DNA from: Anaerolineaceae bacterium UBA5311
Lineage (GTDB): Bacteria; Chloroflexota; Anaerolineae; Anaerolineales; Anaerolineaceae
Direction of reading: 5' to 3'
Length of the DNA: 6,462 bases
NCBI GenBank assembly: GCA_002411175.1
Contig: DHRN01000016.1
Location: forward strand, 13,322 to 19,783
Positions within the stretch are counted from its first letter, which is position 1. Every line of letters starts with the position of its first letter. Under the pieces are notes generated by a model. It saw only the letters and a program-made list of their open reading frames with translations. It did no database searches and was not told where the DNA came from. Positions 1-6,398 of this stretch are shown here, piece after piece. The translations under genes and the position numbers were made by a program.

Positions 1-32
1 CGAAAGCTCGAGGTGTTTTCAATACACTGCTT

Positions 33-57
33 CGCCGGTACAAACGTCTCGCCCTAC
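33..57 (-). repeat. Decayed copy of a GTAGGG-type palindromic repeat (copy B)
   Basis: Read on the minus strand this begins GTAGGGCGAGAC, passes through a GTTTGT centre and ends GGCG. It has the same layout as the clearer copy at 75-102: a GTAGGG-like start, a T-rich centre and a returning GC-rich arm. Here the returning arm no longer pairs well, so the stem is mostly lost. I class it with the family by layout and by its closeness in the same orientation to copy A. The assignment is weak on its own. Confidence 0.4.
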
Positions 58-74
58 GAAAGTATGGCATCGCC

Positions 75-102
75 AGAATGGGACAAGCCGCGTTCTCTAC
101 AA
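75..102 (-). repeat. Palindromic intergenic repeat, CTTGT loop (copy A)
   Basis: On the minus strand this reads TTGTAG, then AGAACG, C, GG, loop CTTGT, CC, then CATTCT. It matches the plus-strand copy at 6292-6319 at about 25 of 28 positions. The outer stem pair is A-T here and G-C in that copy, which keeps the pairing. The hairpin arms on the plus strand are 75-82 and 88-96 with one bulged base. No mobile gene is attached. Confidence 0.75.
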
Positions 103-270
103 TGGTAATGCGTTATCAACCATCAGGTGATCCTCTGAGTTCCACATTTTAGTGCCCTGAAAAACAACCTCTTCCTTCTCGAACTCAGATGCTGTTCCAA
201 TTATGCCAGGAACTCTCTCTTTTACGGTACTGCAGCCAGATTTGAAACAGTAGCAACCTTACAATTTCAA
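103..270. other. Non-coding stretch, no recognisable content
   Basis: I find no credible gene, RNA gene or strong hairpin between the repeat pair and the promoter. An open frame without a start codon enters from the left edge and stops at 150-152, but it runs through the palindromic repeats and looks like their accidental translation. Composition is pyrimidine-rich in parts (about 165-225) with no clear signal. Confidence 0.5.
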
Positions 271-299
271 TTGACGACTGGTTCAAAATCCCCTATAAT
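271..299 (+). promoter_or_regulatory. Sigma-70-type promoter upstream of the SWIM gene
   Basis: TTGACG at 271-276 (5 of 6 to TTGACA) and a perfect TATAAT at 294-299 are separated by 17 nt, the optimal spacing. Transcription should start near 305-308. It would read a leader of about 120 nt before the SWIM start codon at 428, containing a possible leader ORF and an intrinsic terminator. This is by far the best promoter match in the window. Confidence 0.85.
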
Positions 300-322
300 T
301 AAGAGACTATGCAGGAGTTAGC

Positions 323-379
323 TTGATACGCACAACATGTGCCCATTCGGAGTTATCACCAATGACACTCGCCATTTAA
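323..379 (+). CDS. Possible leader peptide (18 codons, TTG start)
   Basis: AGGAG at 313-317 sits 5 nt ahead of a TTG at 323. The frame gives an 18-residue peptide ending with TAA at 377-379. The stop falls in the loop of the terminator hairpin, and the left arm of that hairpin (364-373) lies inside the ORF, as in attenuators controlled by leader translation. An in-frame ATG at 362, with GGAG at 349-352 nine nt upstream, would give only MTLAI. A competing frame (ATG 337 to TGA 421-423, 28 aa) has no ribosome site but ends 4 nt before the SWIM start. The peptide has no striking run of a single amino acid. The coding status is speculative; the coincidence of ribosome site, stop and hairpin is what is seen. 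Confidence 0.25.
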   Translation: MIRTTCAHSELSPMTLAI

Positions 380-402
380 CACCCGGCGCGTGTCTTTTGT
401 TT
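364..402 (+). terminator. Intrinsic terminator or attenuator in the SWIM leader
   Basis: The arms are GACAC-T-CGCC (364-373) and GGCG-C-GTGTC (385-394), giving nine pairs with one internal T/C mismatch and an 11-nt loop. TTTTGTTT follows immediately at 395-402. It lies about 60 nt downstream of the predicted transcription start and 25 nt before the SWIM ATG. It would therefore stop most transcripts from the 271-299 promoter unless overridden. It could be a transcription attenuator, or the 3' end of a small RNA of about 90-95 nt. Confidence 0.75.
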
Positions 403-427
403 AATAAAAGAAACGGAGCCTGAAACC

Positions 428-676
428 ATGGACAGTGGATTTATCGGTAAGATCGAGAAGGCTAAACGCTACGCGGAAGAACGCGACCGCATCCAAATTA
501 CTACTTTTGAAGCGCATTTTAAAGGCGAAAACAACGACCACACCATCACCTATAACAACGGAGACTGGACCTGTACCTGTAATTACTTCCAGGCTCACGG
601 TATCTGTGCCCATACCATGGGGCTTGAACTGATCCTTGAGGATATGGTTACACCTCACGAAGAGATCAAGTTTTAA
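428..676 (+). CDS. Small SWIM-type zinc-finger protein
   Basis: This is an 82-aa protein with the SWIM signature CxC-x8-CxH at C49, C51, C60 and H62, inside the context DWTCTCNYF...GICAHTMGLELI. That is the usual SWIM layout: an aromatic/Trp strand, the CxC knuckle and an His-ending helix. SWIM domains bind one zinc and act in DNA or protein contacts, often as part of SNF2 helicases or transposases. Here the domain is almost the entire protein, preceded by a charged N-terminal segment (residues 8-22, rich in Lys, Glu and Arg). The start is ATG 428, with GGAG at 415-418 nine nt upstream. There is no membrane segment or signal peptide. The partner and exact role cannot be read from the sequence. 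Expression probably depends on the promoter and attenuator-like leader directly upstream. Confidence 0.85.
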   Translation: MDSGFIGKIEKAKRYAEERDRIQITTFEAHFKGENNDHTITYNNGDWTCTCNYFQAHGICAHTMGLELILEDMVTPHEEIKF

Positions 677-701
677 CCGAAGTTCAGAAGCAACCATCAA
701 A

Positions 702-740
702 CCACTTCAACCGCGCCCTGGGAGGCGCTCCGTTGGGTGG
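702..740 (+). promoter_or_regulatory. Strong RNA hairpin between the SWIM and GyrI-like genes
   Basis: The inner stem is GCGCC (713-717) with GGCGC (724-728) around CTGGGA. The outer stem pairs CAAC (708-711) with GTTG (732-735), then T707 with G736 as a wobble, then CCAC (702-705) with GTGG (737-740); T706 is bulged. No T-run follows, so it is not a classical intrinsic terminator. It may be an mRNA processing or stability element separating the two cistrons. It covers a TTG at 733 that would otherwise be an alternative start for the next gene. Confidence 0.55.
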
Positions 741-774
741 ACGCAGAAACAACCAAAGAAGGAATCGGGTAAAT

Positions 775-1242
775 ATGAAGGTACATATTGAAGCCAAACC
801 AGCTTTCAGGATTGCAGGGCTCGCTCTTAAAAATGCTCAAAATGAGAATCTTCCGGCTTTGTGGGACCGGCTTTTCAATGAAGTTCCTGGTGCTCAGCTG
901 CTGGAGCTCGGCAGCGGAGAGAGCTTTGGCGCTTGTTATGACACTGCTTTTAATCCACACTCTTTCACGTATATGGCTGGATATGACCTGGCTGATCCTG
1001 ATCGGGCAACCAAACTCGGGCTGGATGTGCTCGATGTGCCAGAAGCGGAATATGCCATTTTTGAGCTGCGCGGTCCGGTGCCTGATTGTATTTTCGAAGG
1101 CTGGAATTATGCTGTGGATAACTGGCTGCCCCAAAATAACTATCGTCACGCAGGCACACCAGACTTTGAATTTTATCTTGAAGGTGACCTGAACAGCCCT
1201 GACTATAAAATGGAGATCTGGGTTCCGATCGTCAAAGCCTGA
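775..1242 (+). CDS. GyrI-like / Rob-type effector-binding domain protein
   Basis: This 155-aa protein is a single GyrI-like small-molecule binding domain (the fold of E. coli SbmC/GyrI, the Rob C-terminus and integron Cass2). Visible hallmarks are an N-terminal strand ending in IAGL, a central AEYAIFELRGPVPD (91-104), a helix ending in DNWLPQ, a PDFEFY strand and a C-terminal DYKMEIWVPI with the conserved acidic residue E147 and W149. There is no helix-turn-helix, so it is a stand-alone sensor or binder, not a complete transcription factor. Family members bind cationic lipophilic compounds or hydrolyse small molecules; the ligand here is unknown. I prefer ATG 775 (AAGGA at 759-763) because the longer TTG 733 reading adds 14 basic, unfamily-like residues and starts inside a hairpin. 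It lies 98 nt after the SWIM gene and may share its transcript. Confidence 0.85.
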   Translation: MKVHIEAKPAFRIAGLALKNAQNENLPALWDRLFNEVPGAQLLELGSGESFGACYDTAFNPHSFTYMAGYDLADPDRATKLGLDVLDVPEAEYAIFELRGPVPDCIFEGWNYAVDNWLPQNNYRHAGTPDFEFYLEGDLNSPDYKMEIWVPIVKA

Positions 1243-1294
1243 TCTCTGACCCCATTCAACCGATTTAGCCTGACCAGCTCAATTTTGCTTGCCT

Positions 1295-1325
1295 GTTCAT
1301 CAAAATGAGAACGAAATCTTTTATT
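1295..1325 (+). terminator. Weak hairpin with T-rich tail after the GyrI-like gene
   Basis: GTTC-A-TCA (1295-1302) pairs with TGA-GAAC (1306-1312) around AAA, with one bulged A. A T-rich stretch (TCTTTTATT) follows at about 1318-1326. The stem is only seven pairs, AT-rich, and the T-run is displaced, so termination would be inefficient. It is the only terminator-like element between 1243 and 1384. Confidence 0.25.
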
Positions 1326-1332
1326 CCCAGTG

Positions 1333-1358
1333 TTGGCAGGTGGTCGATAAGGTATAAT
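1333..1358 (+). promoter_or_regulatory. Probable promoter of the tsaE-led gene run
   Basis: A perfect TATAAT at 1353-1358 lies 26 nt before the tsaE ATG. The -35 is poor: TTGGCA at 1333-1338 leaves only 14 nt of spacer, and TGTTGG at 1331-1336 leaves 16. A start near 1365 would give a very short leader of about 20 nt without a clear Shine-Dalgarno. The position, in the only sizeable gap before six closely packed genes, supports it. Confidence 0.5.
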
Positions 1359-1384
1359 GAAAATACGGACGGTTACACGAAACG

Positions 1385-1885
1385 ATGCCAATTTTAAAGC
1401 CTTACGCCTTCGAATTTTTCAGCCACAGCCCCGAGCAAACCTTACGCGTGGGTGTGCGTTTGGGCAACCTGCTGCAAATTGGCGATGTGGTCTGCCTGGA
1501 GGGTGACCTCGGCTCAGGTAAAACCACACTGGTGCGCGGGATCACTCAAGGGTGGGGCTCTGCCGACAGGGTTACCAGCCCTACATACGTTATCGTAAAC
1601 CAATACAAACATCCCAATGGCGCCACGCTTTACCATTCTGATGCGTATCGTCTTTCACCTGACGAACCACTTGATAGCGCCATTCTCGAAATTGACTATG
1701 TCTTGAATCAGGGTATCCTGGTGATGGAGTGGGCTGAGCGCATGAAAGTCAGTTTGCCCGATGAAAATTTGTGGATAGAGATGAGCTGGATTAATCCCGA
1801 GCAGCGCCATCTTATTTTCACGCCCAACGGCAAACGCTACGAGCAACTGTTGATCAAACTGCAAAAAGCCTTGTTTGGAGCCTGA
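1385..1885 (+). CDS. tsaE: tRNA t6A37 threonylcarbamoyl transferase component TsaE (ATPase)
   Basis: This 166-aa protein is the normal length for TsaE (YjeE). It has the P-loop GDLGSGKTT at residues 40-48, the TsaE-specific VTSPTYVIVNQY (63-74), HSDAYRL (84-90) and VMEWAERM (113-120). TsaE is a cytoplasmic ATPase that binds the TsaB-TsaD heterodimer. It supports multiple turnover when threonylcarbamoyl-AMP is transferred to A37 of ANN-decoding tRNAs. The gene starts at ATG 1385, behind a TATAAT box and with no strong ribosome site. It ends 1 nt before tsaB, whose Shine-Dalgarno (GGAG, 1877-1880) lies inside the tsaE coding end, so the two are translationally linked. No defects are visible. 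Confidence 0.95.
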   Translation: MPILKPYAFEFFSHSPEQTLRVGVRLGNLLQIGDVVCLEGDLGSGKTTLVRGITQGWGSADRVTSPTYVIVNQYKHPNGATLYHSDAYRLSPDEPLDSAILEIDYVLNQGILVMEWAERMKVSLPDENLWIEMSWINPEQRHLIFTPNGKRYEQLLIKLQKALFGA

Positions 1886-1886
1886 C

Positions 1887-2555
1887 ATGTTAGTTGCAAT
1901 CGACACTTCCACCCAATCGATCGGTATCGCGCTTTATGACGGCGTGCAGGTTTTGGCTGAGCACACCTGGCGCAGCAGAAACTTTCACACTGTCGAATTG
2001 ATGCCTGCGATCGCCGAAATGTTAGCCAGGTGCCAGGTGAGCCCCAAACAGCTTACTGGCGTTGGTGTGGCGCTGGGTCCCGGTTCGTTCACGGGTCTGC
2101 GCATAGGTTTGAGCGCTGCCAAGGGGCTGGCGTTTGGGCGAAACATCCCAATCGCAGGGGTGCCTTCGCTTGAAGTGCTGGTTGCCGCCCAGCCGGGTTT
2201 GCGCCGCCCGATGATCGCTTTTCTCGAAGTGGGACGCGGGCGTTTTGCCTGGGCGCGTTTCCGTTATAAAAACCCCAGCTGGGGGCAGATCACCGAAACG
2301 AAGGTTGATGACATCAAAACAATCGCTGACACGATCACCTCACCGGTATATGTCGCCGGAGAAATGGGTGCGGAAGAACGGCGTATTATGGGGCGCAAAT
2401 GGAAGACCTCGCAGCTTGCCCCGGCTTCAGCTTGCTTAAGGCGACCTTCGGTCCTGGCGGAACTTGCCTGGGATAAGCTGCAGGTTGGTCATGCGGATGA
2501 CCCCGTCAGTCTCTCGCCAATCTACGTGCACACGCTTAGCAACATTCCCGAATAA
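1887..2555 (+). CDS. tsaB: tRNA t6A37 threonylcarbamoyl transferase component TsaB
   Basis: This 222-aa protein has the inactive-ASKHA-fold features of TsaB (YeaZ): AIDTSTQSIGIALYD at the N-terminus (4-18) and the family signature GPGSFTGLRIG (64-74), followed by LSAAKGLAF. TsaB is the scaffold that dimerises with the catalytic TsaD; TsaE docks on the pair. TsaD is not in this window. The usual DAR-type stretch near residue 113 reads FLEVGRGRFAWARF, with Glu in place of the common Asp. I chose ATG 1887 rather than an upstream in-frame TTG (1875) because GGAG sits 6 nt ahead and the protein then begins at the conserved MLVAIDTS. RimI follows after 7 nt. Confidence 0.95.
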   Translation: MLVAIDTSTQSIGIALYDGVQVLAEHTWRSRNFHTVELMPAIAEMLARCQVSPKQLTGVGVALGPGSFTGLRIGLSAAKGLAFGRNIPIAGVPSLEVLVAAQPGLRRPMIAFLEVGRGRFAWARFRYKNPSWGQITETKVDDIKTIADTITSPVYVAGEMGAEERRIMGRKWKTSQLAPASACLRRPSVLAELAWDKLQVGHADDPVSLSPIYVHTLSNIPE

Positions 2556-2562
2556 TCAGTTT

Positions 2563-3057
2563 ATGGATAAAAACTATACCATCCGAGCGATGAGCCAGGA
2601 CGACCTGACGTCGGTTGGCGAGCTGGACGCGCTTAGCTTTGCGGAACCTTGGCCCATGCATTCGTTTGCTTACGAGCTGACCACGGACTATAGCATCTGC
2701 CTGGTGGCAGTTGATCTGGAAGAAAAAGTGCTGGGGGCGATCGTGGTGTGGGTGATCGTTGACGAAGCCCATATAGCCACAATCGCTGTCAACCCTAACC
2801 ATCTGAAGCGGGGGATTGGCTCGTGCCTGCTCGCGCAGGCTCTCCTGGTGGCAGCCGGACGGGGCGCGGTGAGCTCGATGCTTGAGGTGCGCAGGCACAA
2901 CCTGCCGGCGCTGGCTCTCTATCGGCGTTTTGGCTACCATCGCGTGGGAATCCGCAGGAATTATTACAAAAACGACAATGAAGATGCCCTGCTCCTCAAC
3001 CTCGAGTCGATCAATATCGAGGTATTAAGGAACTTTTTCAAAACAAATTGCGTCTAA
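2563..3057 (+). CDS. rimI: Ribosomal-protein-alanine N-acetyltransferase RimI-like (GNAT)
   Basis: This 164-aa GNAT-fold protein opens with YTIRAMSQDDL (5-15) and has FAEPW (26-30) as in RimI. Its acetyl-CoA motif is IAVNPNHLKRGIGSCLL (74-90). The RimI-type C-terminal half runs LEVRRHNLPALALYRRFGY, with E108 and Y120 at the positions used as catalytic residues in E. coli RimI, then the hallmark RRNYY (131-135). RimI acetylates the N-terminal alanine of ribosomal protein S18. The acetyl-CoA loop reads LKRGIG, so Leu replaces the usual Gln/Arg of Q/RxxGxG. The start is ATG 2563. It lies 7 nt after the tsaB stop with no Shine-Dalgarno, so it probably depends on ribosomes finishing tsaB. The tsaB-rimI pairing is common in bacteria. 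Confidence 0.9.
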   Translation: MDKNYTIRAMSQDDLTSVGELDALSFAEPWPMHSFAYELTTDYSICLVAVDLEEKVLGAIVVWVIVDEAHIATIAVNPNHLKRGIGSCLLAQALLVAAGRGAVSSMLEVRRHNLPALALYRRFGYHRVGIRRNYYKNDNEDALLLNLESINIEVLRNFFKTNCV

Positions 3058-3095
3058 ACCAATGATGATGAGGTAAAATCATCCGGAGAGCTCAC

Positions 3096-3773
3096 ATGTC
3101 TGCCGAAAAAAGATTAGAAGAAATTCGCCAGGAAGTATCCACCTGCCAACGCTGTGCCCTCGCAAGGGGGCGCCTAAACGCTGTCCCGGGGGAGGGTCCC
3201 GCACAGGTTGAGATCATGTTTATCGGCGAGGCGCCAGGATTTCACGAAAATAAGCAGGGCAAACCTTTCGTTGGTCAGGCGGGTCAGTTCCTTGACGATT
3301 TACTTAATGCTGCCGGGTTGGACCGCAGCCAGGTTTACATCACCAACGTGGTTAAGTGCCGCCCGCCCAACAACCGTGACCCGCTTCCGGATGAGCTGGC
3401 TGCCTGTCAGACCTACCTCGATGAGCAGATTGGTCTGCTTCAGCCCACTGTGATCGTGACGCTGGGGCGCATTTCGATGGGAAAATTCGTGGATGCCGGT
3501 CGCATTAGCGCTATTCACGGCAAAACCCACAAAGTAAACGGTCAGAAAGTGGTCACGATGTACCACCCCGCGGCTGCCTTGCATCAGCCGGCGCTGCGTC
3601 AGACCCTGCTGGACGATTTTGCCCGTCTCAAAAAATTTATCGGCACTAAAGAGATCGAAACCCCTGCTCCGCTCCCTCTGGATCCGGAGCCTGAAGAAGA
3701 GCCGGAACCTGCACCGCTATCCACAGCTGAATTTGAAGATACAACCCCACCCGAACAACTTAGCCTGTTTTAA
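3096..3773 (+). CDS. Family 4 [4Fe-4S] uracil-DNA glycosylase with C-terminal clamp-binding motif
   Basis: This 225-aa protein has a complete family 4 UDG core in residues 1-185. The four cluster cysteines are C17, C20, C88 and C104. Motif 1 is GEAPG (44-48), followed by GKPFVGQAG (55-63) and ITNVVKCRPPNNRDP (82-96). The catalytic loop is HPAA (157-160). It removes uracil from DNA as the first step of base excision repair. After the core comes an unusual tail of about 40 residues (186-225), rich in Pro and Glu and probably unstructured. It ends exactly in QLSLF (221-225), which matches the bacterial beta-sliding-clamp consensus QL(S/D)LF. The start is ATG 3096 with GGAGAG at 3085-3090. It lies 38 nt after rimI and 24 nt before the dehydrogenase gene, so it is probably co-transcribed. 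Confidence 0.95.
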   Translation: MSAEKRLEEIRQEVSTCQRCALARGRLNAVPGEGPAQVEIMFIGEAPGFHENKQGKPFVGQAGQFLDDLLNAAGLDRSQVYITNVVKCRPPNNRDPLPDELAACQTYLDEQIGLLQPTVIVTLGRISMGKFVDAGRISAIHGKTHKVNGQKVVTMYHPAAALHQPALRQTLLDDFARLKKFIGTKEIETPAPLPLDPEPEEEPEPAPLSTAEFEDTTPPEQLSLF

Positions 3774-3797
3774 CAAACACCGTCACAAGAGGAATCC

Positions 3798-5110
<1,313 letters not shown>

Positions 5111-5111
<1 letters not shown>

Positions 5112-6088
5112 TGGCTCAATATGTTGTCACCGGTGCCGCCGGTTTCATCGGTTCCCAGGTCGCTGCCGCCCTGCTGAAACAGGGGCACGAGGTGTTGGGC
5201 GTGGATAACCTCTCAGAGGCTTACGACGTGCGCGTTAAGCGCCACCGTCTTGAGGCGCTTTTGCCCCAGGCGGGCTTCAACCTGCTGCAAACCGACATCG
5301 CAAACCGTGAGGTGATTGGCGAGCTCACTGAGTATGCCCCCCAGCCGGCAGCGGTGATCAACCTTGCCGCCATTGCTGGCGTTCGCGCGAGCACCACGGA
5401 CCCCTGGAGTTACCTCTCCACCAACACGCTGGGCACGCTCAACATGCTCGAATATGCCCGCAGGCAGGAGGTGCCCAAATTTATTCTCGCTTCGACCTCC
5501 AGCCTCTATGGGGATGACGATAGCCCCGCGCATTCCGAGACCGACCGCACAGACCGACCCCTGGCTCCCTATGCCGCCAGCAAAAAGGGCGCCGAAGCTT
5601 TCGCCTATAGCTACCATCACCTCTACCAGCTCGATGTAAGCGTTTTGCGCTACTTTACAGTCTACGGTCCTGCCGGCAGACCGGACATGTCCATGTTTCG
5701 CTTTTGCCAGTGGATCGCCGAGGACAGAGCGGTGACCATCACCGGCGATGGAGAGCAGTCGCGCGGGTTTACCTATGTTGACGATATCGCCGCGGGTACC
5801 ATCCTCGCGCTCAAAAAAGTGGGCTATGAGGTTTTCAACCTGGGTGGGCACGAGGTGATCAGCATCAACGCCCTGGTGGAGATGCTCGAGCAGATTTTGG
5901 GCAAAAAAGCGCGGCGCGTATACATTCCAAGCCATCCGGCGGATGTCTACAGCAACGTCGCCGACGTGAGCAAAGCCCAAAGGCAGCTTGGCTGGCAGCC
6001 CCGCGTTGGTTTGCGTGAAGGCGTGCAAAACCTGGTGGACTGGTATTTCGCGAATCGCGAATGGGCAAAAGATATCGTAACGGATTAA
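5111..6088 (+). CDS. Extended SDR UDP-sugar 4-epimerase (UDP-uronate type)
   Basis: This 325-aa extended short-chain dehydrogenase has the Rossmann GAAGFIG at 8-14, VDNLSEAYD (31-39) for the NAD ribose, NLAAIAGVRAS (84-94) and STSSLYG (128-134) with the active Ser/Thr. The YAASK pair (Y154, K158) is present, and RYFTVYGPAGRPDMSMF (180-196) is typical of UDP-glucuronate 4-epimerases. The sugar-binding SRGFTYVDD is at 217-225. It would invert C4 of a UDP-uronic acid. Coupling by a 1-nt overlap to the dehydrogenase suggests that it uses that enzyme's product: UDP-GlcNAcA to UDP-GalNAcA, or UDP-GlcA to UDP-GalA. There is no separate strong ribosome site, fitting translational coupling. It is the last gene of the run; no glycosyltransferase follows inside the window. 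Confidence 0.88.
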
Positions 6089-6172
6089 ACCTGCAGCACA
6101 TGGGTGATCGCGCATGGTGGCACGTTCATTTATCCGTTGCCAGACCCTCTGTAGAAGCCCTCAACCTTTCAA

Positions 6173-6188
6173 CCCTCTCTTTAGAGGG
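6173..6188 (+). repeat. Small hairpin CCCTCT/AGAGGG
   Basis: CCCTCT (6173-6178) and AGAGGG (6183-6188) form a six-pair stem around CTTT. It is followed by a purine-rich GGAGGCAGGGGGGG tract, not a T-run. It resembles a shortened relative of the CCCTCTCC/GGAGAGGG hairpin at 6381-6398. It is 85 nt after the epimerase stop and could protect the 3' end of the operon transcript, but it is not a textbook terminator. Confidence 0.4.
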
Positions 6189-6237
6189 AGGCAGGGGGGG
6201 AGAGAGAAGTGTCCAATAGTAAAAATCCGGTAGAAAC

Positions 6238-6265
6238 TGTCATAACGAGCGATGTGAGCAGTACT
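6238..6265 (+). repeat. Degenerate GTCAT-CGAGCGA-type intergenic repeat
   Basis: The stretch TGTCATAACGAGCGATGTGA resembles, from memory, the frequent bacterial intergenic element GTCATTGCGAGCGAAGCGAAGCAATC with several changes. It lies between other repeats. The match is imperfect and unverified. Confidence 0.3.
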
Positions 6266-6291
6266 TAGCCCGTTCTTGCGAAGTCATCTTT

Positions 6292-6319
6292 TTGTAGGGA
6301 ACGCGGCTTGTCCCGTTCC
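6292..6319 (+). repeat. Palindromic intergenic repeat, CTTGT loop (copy C)
   Basis: TTGTAG leads into GGAACG (6298-6303), a bulged C, then GG, loop CTTGT (6307-6311), CC and CGTTCC (6314-6319). This is an eight-pair stem. It is about 25 of 28 identical to the minus-strand copy at 75-102, so the same element bounds the gene block on both sides in opposite orientation. Confidence 0.8.
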
Positions 6320-6348
6320 GCCACCGGTGATTTGAATTTTGTTCGTGG

Positions 6349-6376
6349 GGAAGGGGTCAAGCCCCTTCCTTACAAA
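6349..6376 (-). repeat. Palindromic intergenic repeat, CTTGA loop (copy D)
   Basis: On the minus strand this reads TTTGTAAGGAAGGGG, loop CTTGA, then CCCCTTCC. The stem is a perfect eight pairs (6349-6356 with 6362-6369 on the plus strand). It shares the TTTGTARGGAA lead and the CTTG(T/A) loop with copies A and C but has a different, fully paired inner stem. It lies 29 nt from copy C and points the other way. Confidence 0.7.
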
Positions 6377-6380
6377 CCAG

Positions 6381-6398
6381 CCCTCTCCTGGGAGAGGG
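6381..6398. repeat. Perfect hairpin CCCTCTCC/GGAGAGGG
   Basis: CCCTCTCC (6381-6388), TG, GGAGAGGG (6391-6398) is an eight-pair perfect inverted repeat with a 2-nt centre. It is the start of a larger composite element that continues to the window edge. Elements of this CCCTCTCC...GGGAGAGGG kind are common between genes in many bacterial genomes. Confidence 0.75.

Noticed and set aside
3..152. Open frame of 49 codons entering from the left edge, possibly the end of a gene
   Set aside because: It has no start in the window and runs through two palindromic repeats. The GQAAF stretch is simply the repeat translated, and the rest is Arg-rich without a recognisable motif. A partial gene cannot be excluded without upstream sequence.
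733..774. Upstream TTG start for the GyrI-like gene adding 14 residues
   Set aside because: The extension is basic and unlike the family, begins inside a stable hairpin and lacks a ribosome site; ATG 775 begins right at the first family strand.
3048..3079. Possible promoter (TTGCGT and TAAAAT) ahead of the glycosylase gene
   Set aside because: The spacer is 20 nt and both boxes deviate from consensus; close packing with rimI makes co-transcription simpler.
5213..6115. Long minus-strand open frame (300 codons) opposite the epimerase gene
   Set aside because: It mirrors the epimerase codon pattern, has no family resemblance, and lies against a complete SDR enzyme.
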